Positions 51,333-60,830 of a stretch of DNA of 64,000 nt are shown here, one piece after another (the first letter of the stretch is position 1; each line of letters starts with the position of its first letter). The DNA comes from Neoroseomonas lacus (lineage in GTDB: Bacteria > Pseudomonadota > Alphaproteobacteria > Acetobacterales > Acetobacteraceae), in NCBI RefSeq assembly GCF_014644535.1, contig NZ_BMKW01000002.1, positions 335,034-399,033 of the forward strand. Reading direction: 5' to 3'. The notes below the pieces were generated by a model that worked only from the letters and a program-made list of their open reading frames with translations, searched no databases and was not told where the DNA came from. Both the position numbers and the translations under genes were made by a program.

Positions 51333-52257
51333 CGGGATCCGCCCCAAGGAAATCCAGGTCGGCGCGGTACACCGCGCCTTCCTGCGCCTCCAGGATATAG
51401 AGCGCGCCGCCATCCGGGCTGAAGGCGCAGGCGGTGGTCCAGGCGCCGCCCGGCGTCCTGATGCGGCAGAGCAAATCGCCCAGTGCATCGAAAACATAGG
51501 CGCGCCCGGCCTGCGACTGCGCCACCGCAACGCGGCCCCTGTTGTCGATGGACAGCCCGTCCGGCCCGTTGCCGCCGGACAGATGCGCGAAGGTGCTCAC
51601 CATCGGGAAGACCGGATCGGGCGCATCCGCGAGCAGCCGCCAGATGCAGTTGGCGCGCGTCACCGAGACGAAGACCTGCCGTCCGCTCGCGTCCAGCGCC
51701 ACGCTGTTGGGATAGGGGATGTTAGCGAGCACGATCTCGGGGCCGGCCGCCCCGCGCCGCAGCCGCATCAACCGCCCCGTCGGATCGGATGGGCTGCTGC
51801 GACCGGGGTCGGTGAACCAGAGATCGCCGTTCGGCGCCACAGCGACGTCGCTCAAAGCGCGAAAATTCTCGAAGTTCACGCCGCTACAGATCACGTCCAT
51901 GGTGCCGCGCGCGGGGTCGAGCCGCATCAGCCCACCGCGGCGATCAGTCACCACCAGGCGGCCATCGCCGAGATGCGCCAGGCAATGTGGGTTGCCGTCA
52001 TAGGCATGTGCGACGGTCCAGCCGCCGTCGGGGTCGATGCAGAAGATGCGGCCATAAGGAATATCGACCAGCCAGAGATTGCCATCGGCATCGAAGGACG
52101 GGCCTTCGAGGAAGGAATGCATGCTCAGGCCGGGGCGATTCATTCGCGCCCATTCGCTGGGCTCGCCGGTATGGCGCAGTGCGTCGGGTAGGCGGGCCCA
52201 ACACGCCGCCTCCACGTCGAAGGGCTGCTCCAGGCGGGTGACGCGCTGGCCCGTCAT
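51319..52257 (-). CDS. SMP-30/gluconolactonase family protein 2
   Basis: The 312-residue beta-propeller lactonase has likely metal ligands Glu in MHSFLEGPSFDADGN (~50), Asn in IPYPNSVALDASG (~193) and Asp in GNGPDGLSIDNRG (~245). Blade text LWFTDPGRSSPSDPTGRLM corresponds to that of protein 1. It is probably transcribed with the HpcH aldolase upstream (19 bases between stop of the aldolase and its start). Two diverged lactonases in one module suggest two related lactones or stereoisomers. Confidence 0.9.
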   Translation of the reverse strand: MTGQRVTRLEQPFDVEAACWARLPDALRHTGEPSEWARMNRPGLSMHSFLEGPSFDADGNLWLVDIPYGRIFCIDPDGGWTVAHAYDGNPHCLAHLGDGRLVVTDRRGGLMRLDPARGTMDVICSGVNFENFRALSDVAVAPNGDLWFTDPGRSSPSDPTGRLMRLRRGAAGPEIVLANIPYPNSVALDASGRQVFVSVTRANCIWRLLADAPDPVFPMVSTFAHLSGGNGPDGLSIDNRGRVAVAQSQAGRAYVFDALGDLLCRIRTPGGAWTTACAFSPDGGALYILEAQEGAVYRADLDFLGADPVTPP

Positions 52258-52276
52258 CGCCCGACGCTCCGTACCG

Positions 52277-53056
52277 TCACGGCCTGACCTCGGGGTGCAA
52301 CTCCTTCACCACCGCCTGCAGCCGCGTCGCCAGGATGTAGACGGCGTTGAGGCACAGCGCTGTGGCGCCGGCGGCACGGATCGCGGGGATGTCGGCGGCG
52401 GTCTGAATCGTTGTCGCCAGCGCCGGCCCTTCAGCGGCCAGCACCTTGCGGTGGATGGTGTCCAGCGCCGCCACCACGTCTGGATGCTTCGGATTGCCGA
52501 TGCGGCCGAGCGAGGCCGACAGGTCGGACGGCCCTACGAAGATCGCATCCACGCCCGGCACGCGGGCGATTGCATCTACTTCCGGGATCGTCGCCGCATC
52601 CTCAATCATCAGTACGATGCTGGTCTGCTGGGCCTGGGACGAGAGATAGTCGGCCGGCCGGACCATGCCGTGCATGGCGGCGCGCGTTCGGCTGCTGATG
52701 CCGCGCTCGCCGAGTGGCGAGTAGAGAGCGTGCTTCACGATCTCCCGCGCCTGGTCGGCATTGCGGACATGCGGCACCTGCACGCCGGCCGCGCCCATCT
52801 CCAACACGCCGAGGATGTGGAACTCCGATGCGGAAGGCACGCGCACCAGCGCTGGGATGCCGGCGACATCCGCGGCGCGGATCATGTGCACCATTGTCTC
52901 AGGTGAGATGGTGCCATGCTCCGCATCGATGATCACGTAATCGAAGCCGGCGTAGCCGATCATCTCCACCATGTCAGGCGAGGGCATGCTGCAGAAGCAG
53001 GCGAACATTGGCTCGCGGGCGCGCAGTTTGGCCTTCAGCGTGGCGCGCTGGCTCAT
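52277..53056 (-). CDS. HpcH/HpaI-family aldolase 2
   Basis: The 259-residue class II aldolase, second in the island, has MIGYAGFDYVIIDAEHGTIS with the base His (~47), Arg in IPALVRVPSASEFHILGVLE (~72), metal ligands Glu in IVLMIEDAATIPEVDAIARV (~148) and Asp in DAIFVGPSDLSASLGRIGNP (~174). It differs in length and in many positions from the copy at 38572, so the two are old paralogues with possibly different substrates. Upstream (94 bases from the start) lies a TTGA-N4-TCAA site. Start at the ATG 53056 (MSQRATLKAKL). Confidence 0.9.
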   Translation of the reverse strand: MSQRATLKAKLRAREPMFACFCSMPSPDMVEMIGYAGFDYVIIDAEHGTISPETMVHMIRAADVAGIPALVRVPSASEFHILGVLEMGAAGVQVPHVRNADQAREIVKHALYSPLGERGISSRTRAAMHGMVRPADYLSSQAQQTSIVLMIEDAATIPEVDAIARVPGVDAIFVGPSDLSASLGRIGNPKHPDVVAALDTIHRKVLAAEGPALATTIQTAADIPAIRAAGATALCLNAVYILATRLQAVVKELHPEVRP

Positions 53057-53149
53057 GGCGTTGCGCTCGGAGGGGCGGTGATCACTCGCGGCTGGCGTCG
53101 AAGCATTCCTTGATCCTCCCGAAAGGACCGGAACGCTAGGTCCATACCA

Positions 53150-53161
53150 TTGACTCGTCAA
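53150..53161. promoter_or_regulatory. TTGA-N4-TCAA operator, copy 3
   Basis: TTGACTCGTCAA, extended to ATTGA-CTCG-TCAAT (53149-53162), 94 bases upstream of HpcH aldolase 2 (minus strand) and in the gap it shares with the dioxygenase gene. Confidence 0.65.
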
Positions 53162-53240
53162 TCATATGCAGCTTGGCATTGATCGTTCTCTAGCCAACTA
53201 TCTTCTTCCCTGCTTGCTCTCCCATCGAGCCACATGTTAG

Positions 53241-53252
53241 TTGATCGATCAC
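53241..53252. promoter_or_regulatory. TTGA-N4-TCA(C) operator, copy 4
   Basis: TTGATCGATCAC contains the perfect palindrome TGATCGATCA (53242-53251) and lies 40 bases upstream of the TauD-like gene. It differs from the other three only in the last base. Confidence 0.55.
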
Positions 53253-53291
53253 CTAATTTGGCCGTTCGGCCAATCCTCGGGAGGAAGAAGC

Positions 53292-54185
53292 ATGAGTGCC
53301 ACTGACATCGCCATCCGCGTCACGCCGCTGCATCCCCTCTTTGGTGCGGAAGTTGCTGGCGTCGACCTCGCCCGCCCGCTGCCCGACGCGGTGTTCGAGG
53401 ACATTCGGCAGGCCTTCAACGAGCACCAGGTGCTGGTGTTTCGCGGCCAGGCCCTGGACGACGAGAGCCAGATCGCCTTCAGCCGCCGCTTCGGCCCGCT
53501 GGAGAAGACTGAGCCGCACGCCGCCAACAACTACACGCCGTCACACGTCGCGGTGATCACCAACGTGGACGAGAACGGCCAGATCATGCAGCTGACCGAC
53601 AAGCGCGTGATCCTGCGAACCCGCAACGAGCAGTGGCACAGCGACAGCTCCTACAAGCCGGTCTCGGCCATGGCCTCGTTGCTGTCGGGCCGTGAGGTGC
53701 CGCCGATCGAGGGTGACACCGAATTCGCGACCATGCGCGGCGCCTACGAAGCGTTGCCGGAAGCCCGGCGCCGGCAGATCGACGACCTGATCGGGATCCA
53801 CCAAGTGGAGACCTCAATGAAGAGTGTCGATGCGGACATGTTCAAGCGCGAGGCGAAGCGCCCGCTCGCACCGGTGCAACATCCGTTGGTGCGTCGCAAT
53901 CCGGTGAACGGGCGCAAGTCACTGTTCGTTGGCGCGCATGCTGGCGGCATTGTCGGCATGCCGGAGGAGGAGGCACGCGCCCTGCTGGCCGAACTGATGG
54001 CGCACTGCACACAGCCGCAATTCGTCCACACCCATCATTGGCGGCAGGGCGACCTCGTCATGTGGGACAACCGCTGCACGCTGCATCGCGCGACGACCTT
54101 CGACAAGGCAAAGTACCGACGCACCCTGCATCGCACGACGGTCGCCGGTCTGCCCGAGGCCGAAGGGGCGCAGACCGCGGGCTAG
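53292..54185 (+). CDS. TauD/TfdA-family Fe(II)/2-oxoglutarate dioxygenase
   Basis: The 297-residue oxygenase hydroxylates its substrate while decarboxylating 2-oxoglutarate. Iron ligands are visible: His-x-Asp in RNEQWHSDSSYKPVSAMASL (~117-119) and the distal His in WDNRCTLHRATTFD (~262), with the 2-oxoglutarate Arg in YRRTLHRTTVAG (~277). The N-terminal text (TPLHPLFGAEVAGVDLARPL, VLVFRGQALDDESQIAFSRR) is typical of TfdA-like enzymes that open ether, ester or sulfonate compounds. GGGAGGAAG precedes the ATG. Its last four bases overlap the end of the convergent MarR gene. Confidence 0.93.
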   Translation: MSATDIAIRVTPLHPLFGAEVAGVDLARPLPDAVFEDIRQAFNEHQVLVFRGQALDDESQIAFSRRFGPLEKTEPHAANNYTPSHVAVITNVDENGQIMQLTDKRVILRTRNEQWHSDSSYKPVSAMASLLSGREVPPIEGDTEFATMRGAYEALPEARRRQIDDLIGIHQVETSMKSVDADMFKREAKRPLAPVQHPLVRRNPVNGRKSLFVGAHAGGIVGMPEEEARALLAELMAHCTQPQFVHTHHWRQGDLVMWDNRCTLHRATTFDKAKYRRTLHRTTVAGLPEAEGAQTAG

Positions 54186-54703
54186 CCCTTCCGGCGGCGG
54201 GGCTCGGCCGGCGGCTGCCGGTCCTCCAACTCCGCCGCCTCATCCGCCCGCAGCGATTCCGACGCGACGAAAAGGCGGTCGAGCATTTCGTTCAGCTGCT
54301 TGCGCTCGCGTGCCGTGATGCAGCCCAGCACACGAGCCTGCCGCGACTGGCGCCGCTGGGCGAGTTTCTCCACCACATCCTGCCCGACCGCGGTGAGGGT
54401 CCAAACGCGCTTGCGGTGGTCCTTGGAGTCGACGGTGTCGGCAACGTAGCCGCGCTTGACCAGCCGTTGCATCACCCGGCTGACGAGTGCCTTGTCCATG
54501 GCCGCAATCTCGACCACCTCGCTCGACGCCAGCGGCGCATTGTCCGAGATCACCCACAGTACGCGCATCTCGGGCACGCCGAGAGCGAAGCGCGGCACGT
54601 AGTAGTTCGTGGAGGCCTTGAACAGCGAACGGGCCAGCCGATGAATCCGGTATAGCGTCGAATCCTGAATCTTGTGACGTCCGCCTGTGGAAGTCTCGCT
54701 CAT
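54182..54703 (-). CDS. MarR-family transcriptional regulator
   Basis: The 173-residue protein has the MarR winged helix: YVPRFALGVPEMRVLWVISD, SSEVVEIAAMDKALVSRVMQ (recognition helix region) and RLVKRGYVADTVDSKDHRKR (wing with D-x-x-D-x-R), ~37-105, between dimerisation helices. It ends in a charged Glu/Arg/Pro-rich tail. Located at the end of the third island module, convergent with the dioxygenase gene, it is the likely reader of the TTGA-N4-TCAA sites; MarR proteins often bind such TTG/CAA dyads. No copy of the site is seen before its own start. Confidence 0.9.
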   Translation of the reverse strand: MSETSTGGRHKIQDSTLYRIHRLARSLFKASTNYYVPRFALGVPEMRVLWVISDNAPLASSEVVEIAAMDKALVSRVMQRLVKRGYVADTVDSKDHRKRVWTLTAVGQDVVEKLAQRRQSRQARVLGCITARERKQLNEMLDRLFVASESLRADEAAELEDRQPPAEPRRRKG

Positions 54704-54918
54704 GGCCTCTCCGAACGGCGCGTCCCAGCAGCCGCGTTTGCGTTTCCAAGCCGGGGGTGGATCAGCGCGAGGGTACCCGGATCCCGATTGCAAGGCTTGC
54801 TGGCCGTTATCGCTGATGAATCGGCGGCTTTCCAGCACAGAGCGGGCATTCAGTGATCGCGTCGGAGCGGAACGGGCGCGATGCGAGTCTCCACCCTTTC
54901 GAACCCCTCCTTGGCTAA

Positions 54919-55446
54919 GAGCCCATCCGGGAAGAAGTTGAATCCGTTGAACTGGATGCAATTCGCTGTCCCCCTGGACGATTCGCGGTAGCTGACGGAT
55001 GGGATGGACAGCGCAACATCGGCGCGGCGGATCGGCGGGGGGTTGCGCTACCCCTCTGACCTGACCGACGACGTATGGGCGTTGGTGGCGCCGCTGATCC
55101 GCCCTGCGAAGCGCGGTGGCAGGCGGCGCACCGTGGATGTGCGCGGGGTGCTGAACGCGGTATTCTACGTGCTCACCAGCGGCTGCCAGTGGCAGGCGCT
55201 GCCCACGGATCTGCCACCGAAATGCACGGTGTGGGATTGCTTCTCCCGATGGGAATGGGAAGGTACCATCGAGCGCATCAATCATGTTCTCGCTGTCGCG
55301 GTGCGCGAGCAGGCCGGGCGCGAAGCCAGCCCGACGACAGCGATCATCGACAGCCAGACGGCGAAGACGGCGCAAAAGCGGCTCTACGGTGGACCCGTCC
55401 GCCTACGATGTGGGCAAGCATGAATCAGAACTACCCGGATGGGCTC
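54919..55446 (+). mobile_element. IS5-family (IS427-like) element, internally deleted
   Basis: Perfect 13-bp inverted ends GAGCCCATCCGGG (54919-54931) and CCCGGATGGGCTC (55434-55446) enclose 528 bases holding the first half of a transposase gene. Intact relatives are about 800-900 bases, so the second half including the rest of the catalytic region has been deleted while both ends remain. The immediate flanks (TAA, TCA) do not form an identical target duplication. It sits 250 bases inside the right end of the island. Confidence 0.8.
55004..55420 (+). pseudogene. Truncated IS5-type transposase
   Basis: From the ATG at 55004 the frame reads RYPSDLTDDVWALVAPLIRP, KRGGRRRTVDVRGVLNAVFY, SGCQWQALPTDLPPKCTVWD and ends with ASPTTAIIDSQTAKTAQKR, the N-terminal half of IS427-type transposases with the first catalytic Asp (I-I-D-S-Q). 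The continuation is in the +1 frame after CAAAAG (PSAYDVGKHE), which may be the natural frameshift site of this IS group or a mutation. The sequence then runs into the right inverted repeat, so the rest is lost. Confidence 0.8.
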
Positions 55447-55694
55447 TCAGATCTTTGAGTGAAGATCTTCAGTGGTATGGTGACACAGCCAGATCCCTGT
55501 TTCCGCCCCGACGCACCCTCGCCACGAGCTTAGGATTTCCTCCAAGCCAGCGCGACGACGTCGCGCGCGGACTCATCCGGAAGGGGGCATTGTGAGGGTG
55601 CATGGCGATAACCAGCGACACTATGCCGGCCAACCACTTGATTTCAAAGACTATGGTCGACGGGTGTCGGAACGTGACGGCGGCTAGCAGTCTG

Positions 55695-55740
55695 TTCCTA
55701 ATCCTGGGGCCGTGAGTTCGAATCTCGCCGAAGACACCAC
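55695..55740 (+). repeat. Right attachment repeat (attR): 3' fragment of tRNA-Arg(CCU)
   Basis: The 46 bases are a displaced tRNA 3' half (anticodon loop to CCA plus one base). Compared with 35568-35613 they have AA instead of GG at 55731-55732, which would break the acceptor stem; no 5' half precedes it, so it is not a functional tRNA. The 245 bases from here to hppA contain no gene I can support. Confidence 0.9.
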
Positions 55741-55985
55741 CTTTTCTGCGGCTCGGCCCGGCCATGGGCCTCGCAGCGGCAACGATCACGATGCCTTGCG
55801 GCGTCCTGCCGCACGGTACTGACCCTGCTCATCATCGTTTTCCCGCCTATTTCACTCCGCGCTTGCGGCCAAAGCGCCAGGTGCCGTTGCACGCCCTCCC
55901 CTTCCGCCTCTAGCCTTCCTTCCGGCCTGCGAAAGATGGGCCCGGGCGGCAAAGCGCCGCGGCATTCGAAGGGGGAGTCCGAAAT

Positions 55986-58109
<2,124 letters not shown>

Positions 58110-58118
58110 GCCTGAACA

Positions 58119-58141
58119 CCGGAGGGGCCAAGCCCCTCCGG
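58119..58141 (+). terminator. Hairpin after hppA
   Basis: CCGGAGGGGC, loop CAA, GCCCCTCCGG form a perfect 10-bp stem nine bases after the hppA stop. It has the same core as the outer hairpins of the family 1 repeats but stands alone. Confidence 0.65.
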
Positions 58142-58281
58142 ACCGGCCTGTCTGTGGCGCAGCGGGCCTTGCCGGACCCGGATATTGTCGCGCCCCTTCA
58201 TAACCTTTGCGTCAATCGCGGTGGCAGGTCGCTGAGTGGCGGACCATCCTCTGGTCTCTCAGCAGCAGATCGGACAGCCGC

Positions 58282-59925
58282 ATGAATTCCCTGACCACCC
58301 GCGAGCACCAGATGTTCCCCGTGCTCGACGCCGCGCAGATCGAGATCGCCCGGCGCTTCGCCAGCGGCCCGGCCCGGCACTTCGCGGCGCATGAGGCGCT
58401 CTATGCCATCGGCGAGCAGGACGCGCCGGCCTGGTTCGTGCTGGACGGCACCATCGACATCGTCCGCCGCGACGGGCTGAATCCCGAGGTCCCGATCACC
58501 ACGCACCGGGTTGGCCAGTTCAGCGGCGAGGTCAACCAACTCGCCGGCCGCCCCTCGATCGCGGCCGGCCGCGCCGGGCCCGAGGGATGCCTCGCCCTGC
58601 CCTTCGACGCGGCGCATCTGCGCGCCCTGATGGTCGGTTCGGCCGAGTTGGGCGAGGTCGTGATGCGGGCGCTCATCCTGCGCCGCGTTGGCCTGATCGA
58701 GGTAGGCGGTGCGGGCACGATCCTGATCGGGCTGCCGGACAGCCCGGACATCCTGCGGCTGCAAGGCTTCCTGACGCGCAGTGGCTTCCCTCATCTTGTG
58801 CTCGATGCGGCTCGCGATTCCGAGGGTCGGGCGCTGGTCGAACGACTCGGGGTGCTGCCCGACGAATTGCCCCTGGTCGTCTGCCCGGGCGGCGCGCTGC
58901 TGCGCAACCCGAACGACGCCGAACTCGCCGGCTGCCTCGGCATGACACCCGCACTGGACCCAACGGTAGTCTATGATGTCGCGATCGTCGGTGCGGGGCC
59001 GGCGGGCCTTGCCGCCGCCGTCTACGCCGCATCGGAGGGACTGTCGGTCATCGTGCTTGATCAGCACGCGACGGGCGGGCAGGCAGGCGCTTCGGCCAGG
59101 ATTGAGAACTACCTCGGCTTTCCCACCGGGATTTCGGGCCACGCCTTGGCTGCCCGCGCCGTCAACCAAGCGGTCAAATTTGGTGCCGAAATCCTCATCC
59201 CGGTCACGGTCGAAAACCTTGCCTGTGCGGACGACCGGCTGACCCTGACGCTGTCCGGCGACCGCCAGGTGCGGGCGCGCAGTGTCGTGGTCGCCTCCGG
59301 CGCTCGCTATCGGCGACCCGCCATTCCCAACCTGGCGACCTTCGAAGGCGCAGGCGTCTCCTACTGGGCGTCGCCCATCGAGGCACGCATTTGCAGCGGC
59401 GAGGAGGTCGCCCTGGTCGGCGGTGGCAATTCGGCAGGCCAGGCCGTGGTGTTCCTCGCCCCCCATGTCAAACGGCTTCACCTGATTGTCCGGCGCGATC
59501 TCGCGGAGACGATGTCCCGCTATCTGGTCGACCGGATCGCCGCCCAGCCCAATGTCGAGATCCATGTCGGCGCCGAGATCACGCGGCTGGAAGGCGATCG
59601 CGCGTCAGGTCTGTCCTTTGTCACCATCATGAATCATGCGCGTGGGACGGTGCAGCGCCGCGCTCTGCGCCACATCTTCTTGTTCATCGGCGCCGACCCC
59701 AATGCTGAATGGCTGGGAGGTCGCGCGGCCACCGACGCCAAGGGTTTCGTCGTCACCGGCCAGGGCGCCCTGCCGCTGGAGACGACCATGCCGGGGGTCT
59801 TCGCTATCGGCGATGTGCGGGCCGGTTCGACGAAGCGCGTCGCGGCCGCGGTCGGTGAGGGCGCGGCGGTCGTCGCGCAGATCCACGCCATGATCGCGAC
59901 CCGGGCCGCCAAGCGGACGGCATGA
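58282..59925 (+). CDS. FAD-dependent oxidoreductase with N-terminal cNMP-type domain
   Basis: The 547-residue protein joins a cyclic-nucleotide-binding-like domain (~15-130; FAAHEALYAIGEQDAPAWFV, VGQFSGEVNQLAGRPSIAAG), a short thioredoxin-like linker region (~140-225; GTILIGLPDSPDILRLQGFL) and a thioredoxin-reductase-like flavoprotein (~230-540). The flavoprotein has FAD motif VAIVGAGPAGLAAAVYAASE (~233), IENYLGFPTGISGHALAARA, NADPH motif VALVGGGNSAGQAVVFLAPH (~376) and PGVFAIGDVRAGSTKRVAAA. The redox CxxC of thioredoxin reductase is missing: the place reads EARICSGEEVAL. It therefore does not reduce thioredoxin in the standard way. The cNMP-type domain may control it; ligand unknown. Confidence 0.88.
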   Translation: MNSLTTREHQMFPVLDAAQIEIARRFASGPARHFAAHEALYAIGEQDAPAWFVLDGTIDIVRRDGLNPEVPITTHRVGQFSGEVNQLAGRPSIAAGRAGPEGCLALPFDAAHLRALMVGSAELGEVVMRALILRRVGLIEVGGAGTILIGLPDSPDILRLQGFLTRSGFPHLVLDAARDSEGRALVERLGVLPDELPLVVCPGGALLRNPNDAELAGCLGMTPALDPTVVYDVAIVGAGPAGLAAAVYAASEGLSVIVLDQHATGGQAGASARIENYLGFPTGISGHALAARAVNQAVKFGAEILIPVTVENLACADDRLTLTLSGDRQVRARSVVVASGARYRRPAIPNLATFEGAGVSYWASPIEARICSGEEVALVGGGNSAGQAVVFLAPHVKRLHLIVRRDLAETMSRYLVDRIAAQPNVEIHVGAEITRLEGDRASGLSFVTIMNHARGTVQRRALRHIFLFIGADPNAEWLGGRAATDAKGFVVTGQGALPLETTMPGVFAIGDVRAGSTKRVAAAVGEGAAVVAQIHAMIATRAAKRTA

Positions 59926-60005
59926 CACTTTCCTGACAGCACACCACGACGCCGCCCGCCTGTTAGGATGCGAGCAAATTCCCTCCTGGCCGGCGAGTCC
60001 TCGTT

Positions 60006-60722
60006 TTGCGCTTCGTTGAAACCGTTCACCTGCTGCCCGTCCTGGACAGCATCTTCAGCCTGTTCGTCGCCTTCGTCCTGGGGACGCTGATCGGTGTCGA
60101 ACGGCAATTCCGCCAGCGCAGTGCCGGGCTGCGCACCAATACGCTGGTCGCCGTGGGCGCCGCCGCCTTCGTCGATATCGCCCAGCGGCTGGCTGGCGAT
60201 GCCGAAGCAGTGCGCGTGATCTCGTATGTCGTCTCCGGCATCGGCTTCCTCGGCGCCGGTGTCATCATGAAGGACGGGCTGAATGTACGCGGCCTGAACA
60301 CCGCGGCGACGTTGTGGTGTTCGGCGGCGGTCGGCGCCGCCGCCGGGTCGGACTTGGCGGTGGAGGCAGTGCTGATCACCGTCTTCGTCCTGGCCGGCAA
60401 TACGCTGCTGCGGCCGGTGGTGACCTGGATCGAACGCATCCCGGTCAATGACGCGACCACCGAAGCGCGCATCGAGGTGCGCGTGACCACCGAGCCGGCC
60501 AGCCTGCCCAGGGTGCGCCGCCACCTGATCGATCGCCTGCAGGCAGCGCATTACCCGGTCGCGGATATCGAGGTGACCGAACACAGCGACGGCACGACAG
60601 AGGTCACCGCCGTATTGGTCAGCACTACGGTGGTGACGGTGGAGATCGAAGGGGTGATGCGCGAGCTCGCCGGCCATCCGGGTATCAGCCACGCCACATG
60701 GGAGAGCAGCACGTTGGAATGA
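60006..60722 (+). CDS. MgtC/SapB family membrane protein
   Basis: The 238-residue protein has about four to five transmembrane helices in the N-terminal part with the MgtC core LGTLIGVERQFRQRSAGLRT (~25-44), NTLVAVGAAAFVDIAQRLAG, VSGIGFLGAGVIMKDGLNVR and GLNTAATLWCSAAVGAAAG (~98-116). The C-terminal domain (~155-235) is soluble and ACT-like (RVRRHLIDRLQAAHYPVADI). MgtC-type proteins affect magnesium limitation survival and ATP synthase; this role is by family only. The start is the TTG at 60006; no ATG gives the conserved N-terminus. Confidence 0.85.
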   Translation: MRFVETVHLLPVLDSIFSLFVAFVLGTLIGVERQFRQRSAGLRTNTLVAVGAAAFVDIAQRLAGDAEAVRVISYVVSGIGFLGAGVIMKDGLNVRGLNTAATLWCSAAVGAAAGSDLAVEAVLITVFVLAGNTLLRPVVTWIERIPVNDATTEARIEVRVTTEPASLPRVRRHLIDRLQAAHYPVADIEVTEHSDGTTEVTAVLVSTTVVTVEIEGVMRELAGHPGISHATWESSTLE

Positions 60723-60830
60723 CGCGCCCTTCGCAGCGGCCTTGCGCAGGCGCTGGCCGATCGGCCGTGGCCGCTGGGCGGGTTTGGCGGGCGGGCACCC
60801 TACGCCGCTTTCACCGAAAGGGGACTTGCG

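Larger units (their letters stand above)
35568..55740. mobile_element. Genomic island of ~20.1 kb in tRNA-Arg(CCU), catabolic/transport cargo, integrase lost
   Basis: The island is defined by the direct repeats 35568-35613 and 55695-55740, the classic footprint of a tyrosine integrase acting on a tRNA 3' half. To the left are core genes up to pip; to the right hppA. Every gene between has a transport, catabolic or regulatory function (20 intact genes plus an IS remnant), none is a household gene, and family 1 and 2 intergenic repeats seen outside are absent inside. No integrase is present at either end: 35614-35941 is empty and 54919-55446 is a deleted IS. The element is therefore probably immobile now. 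Confidence 0.85.
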
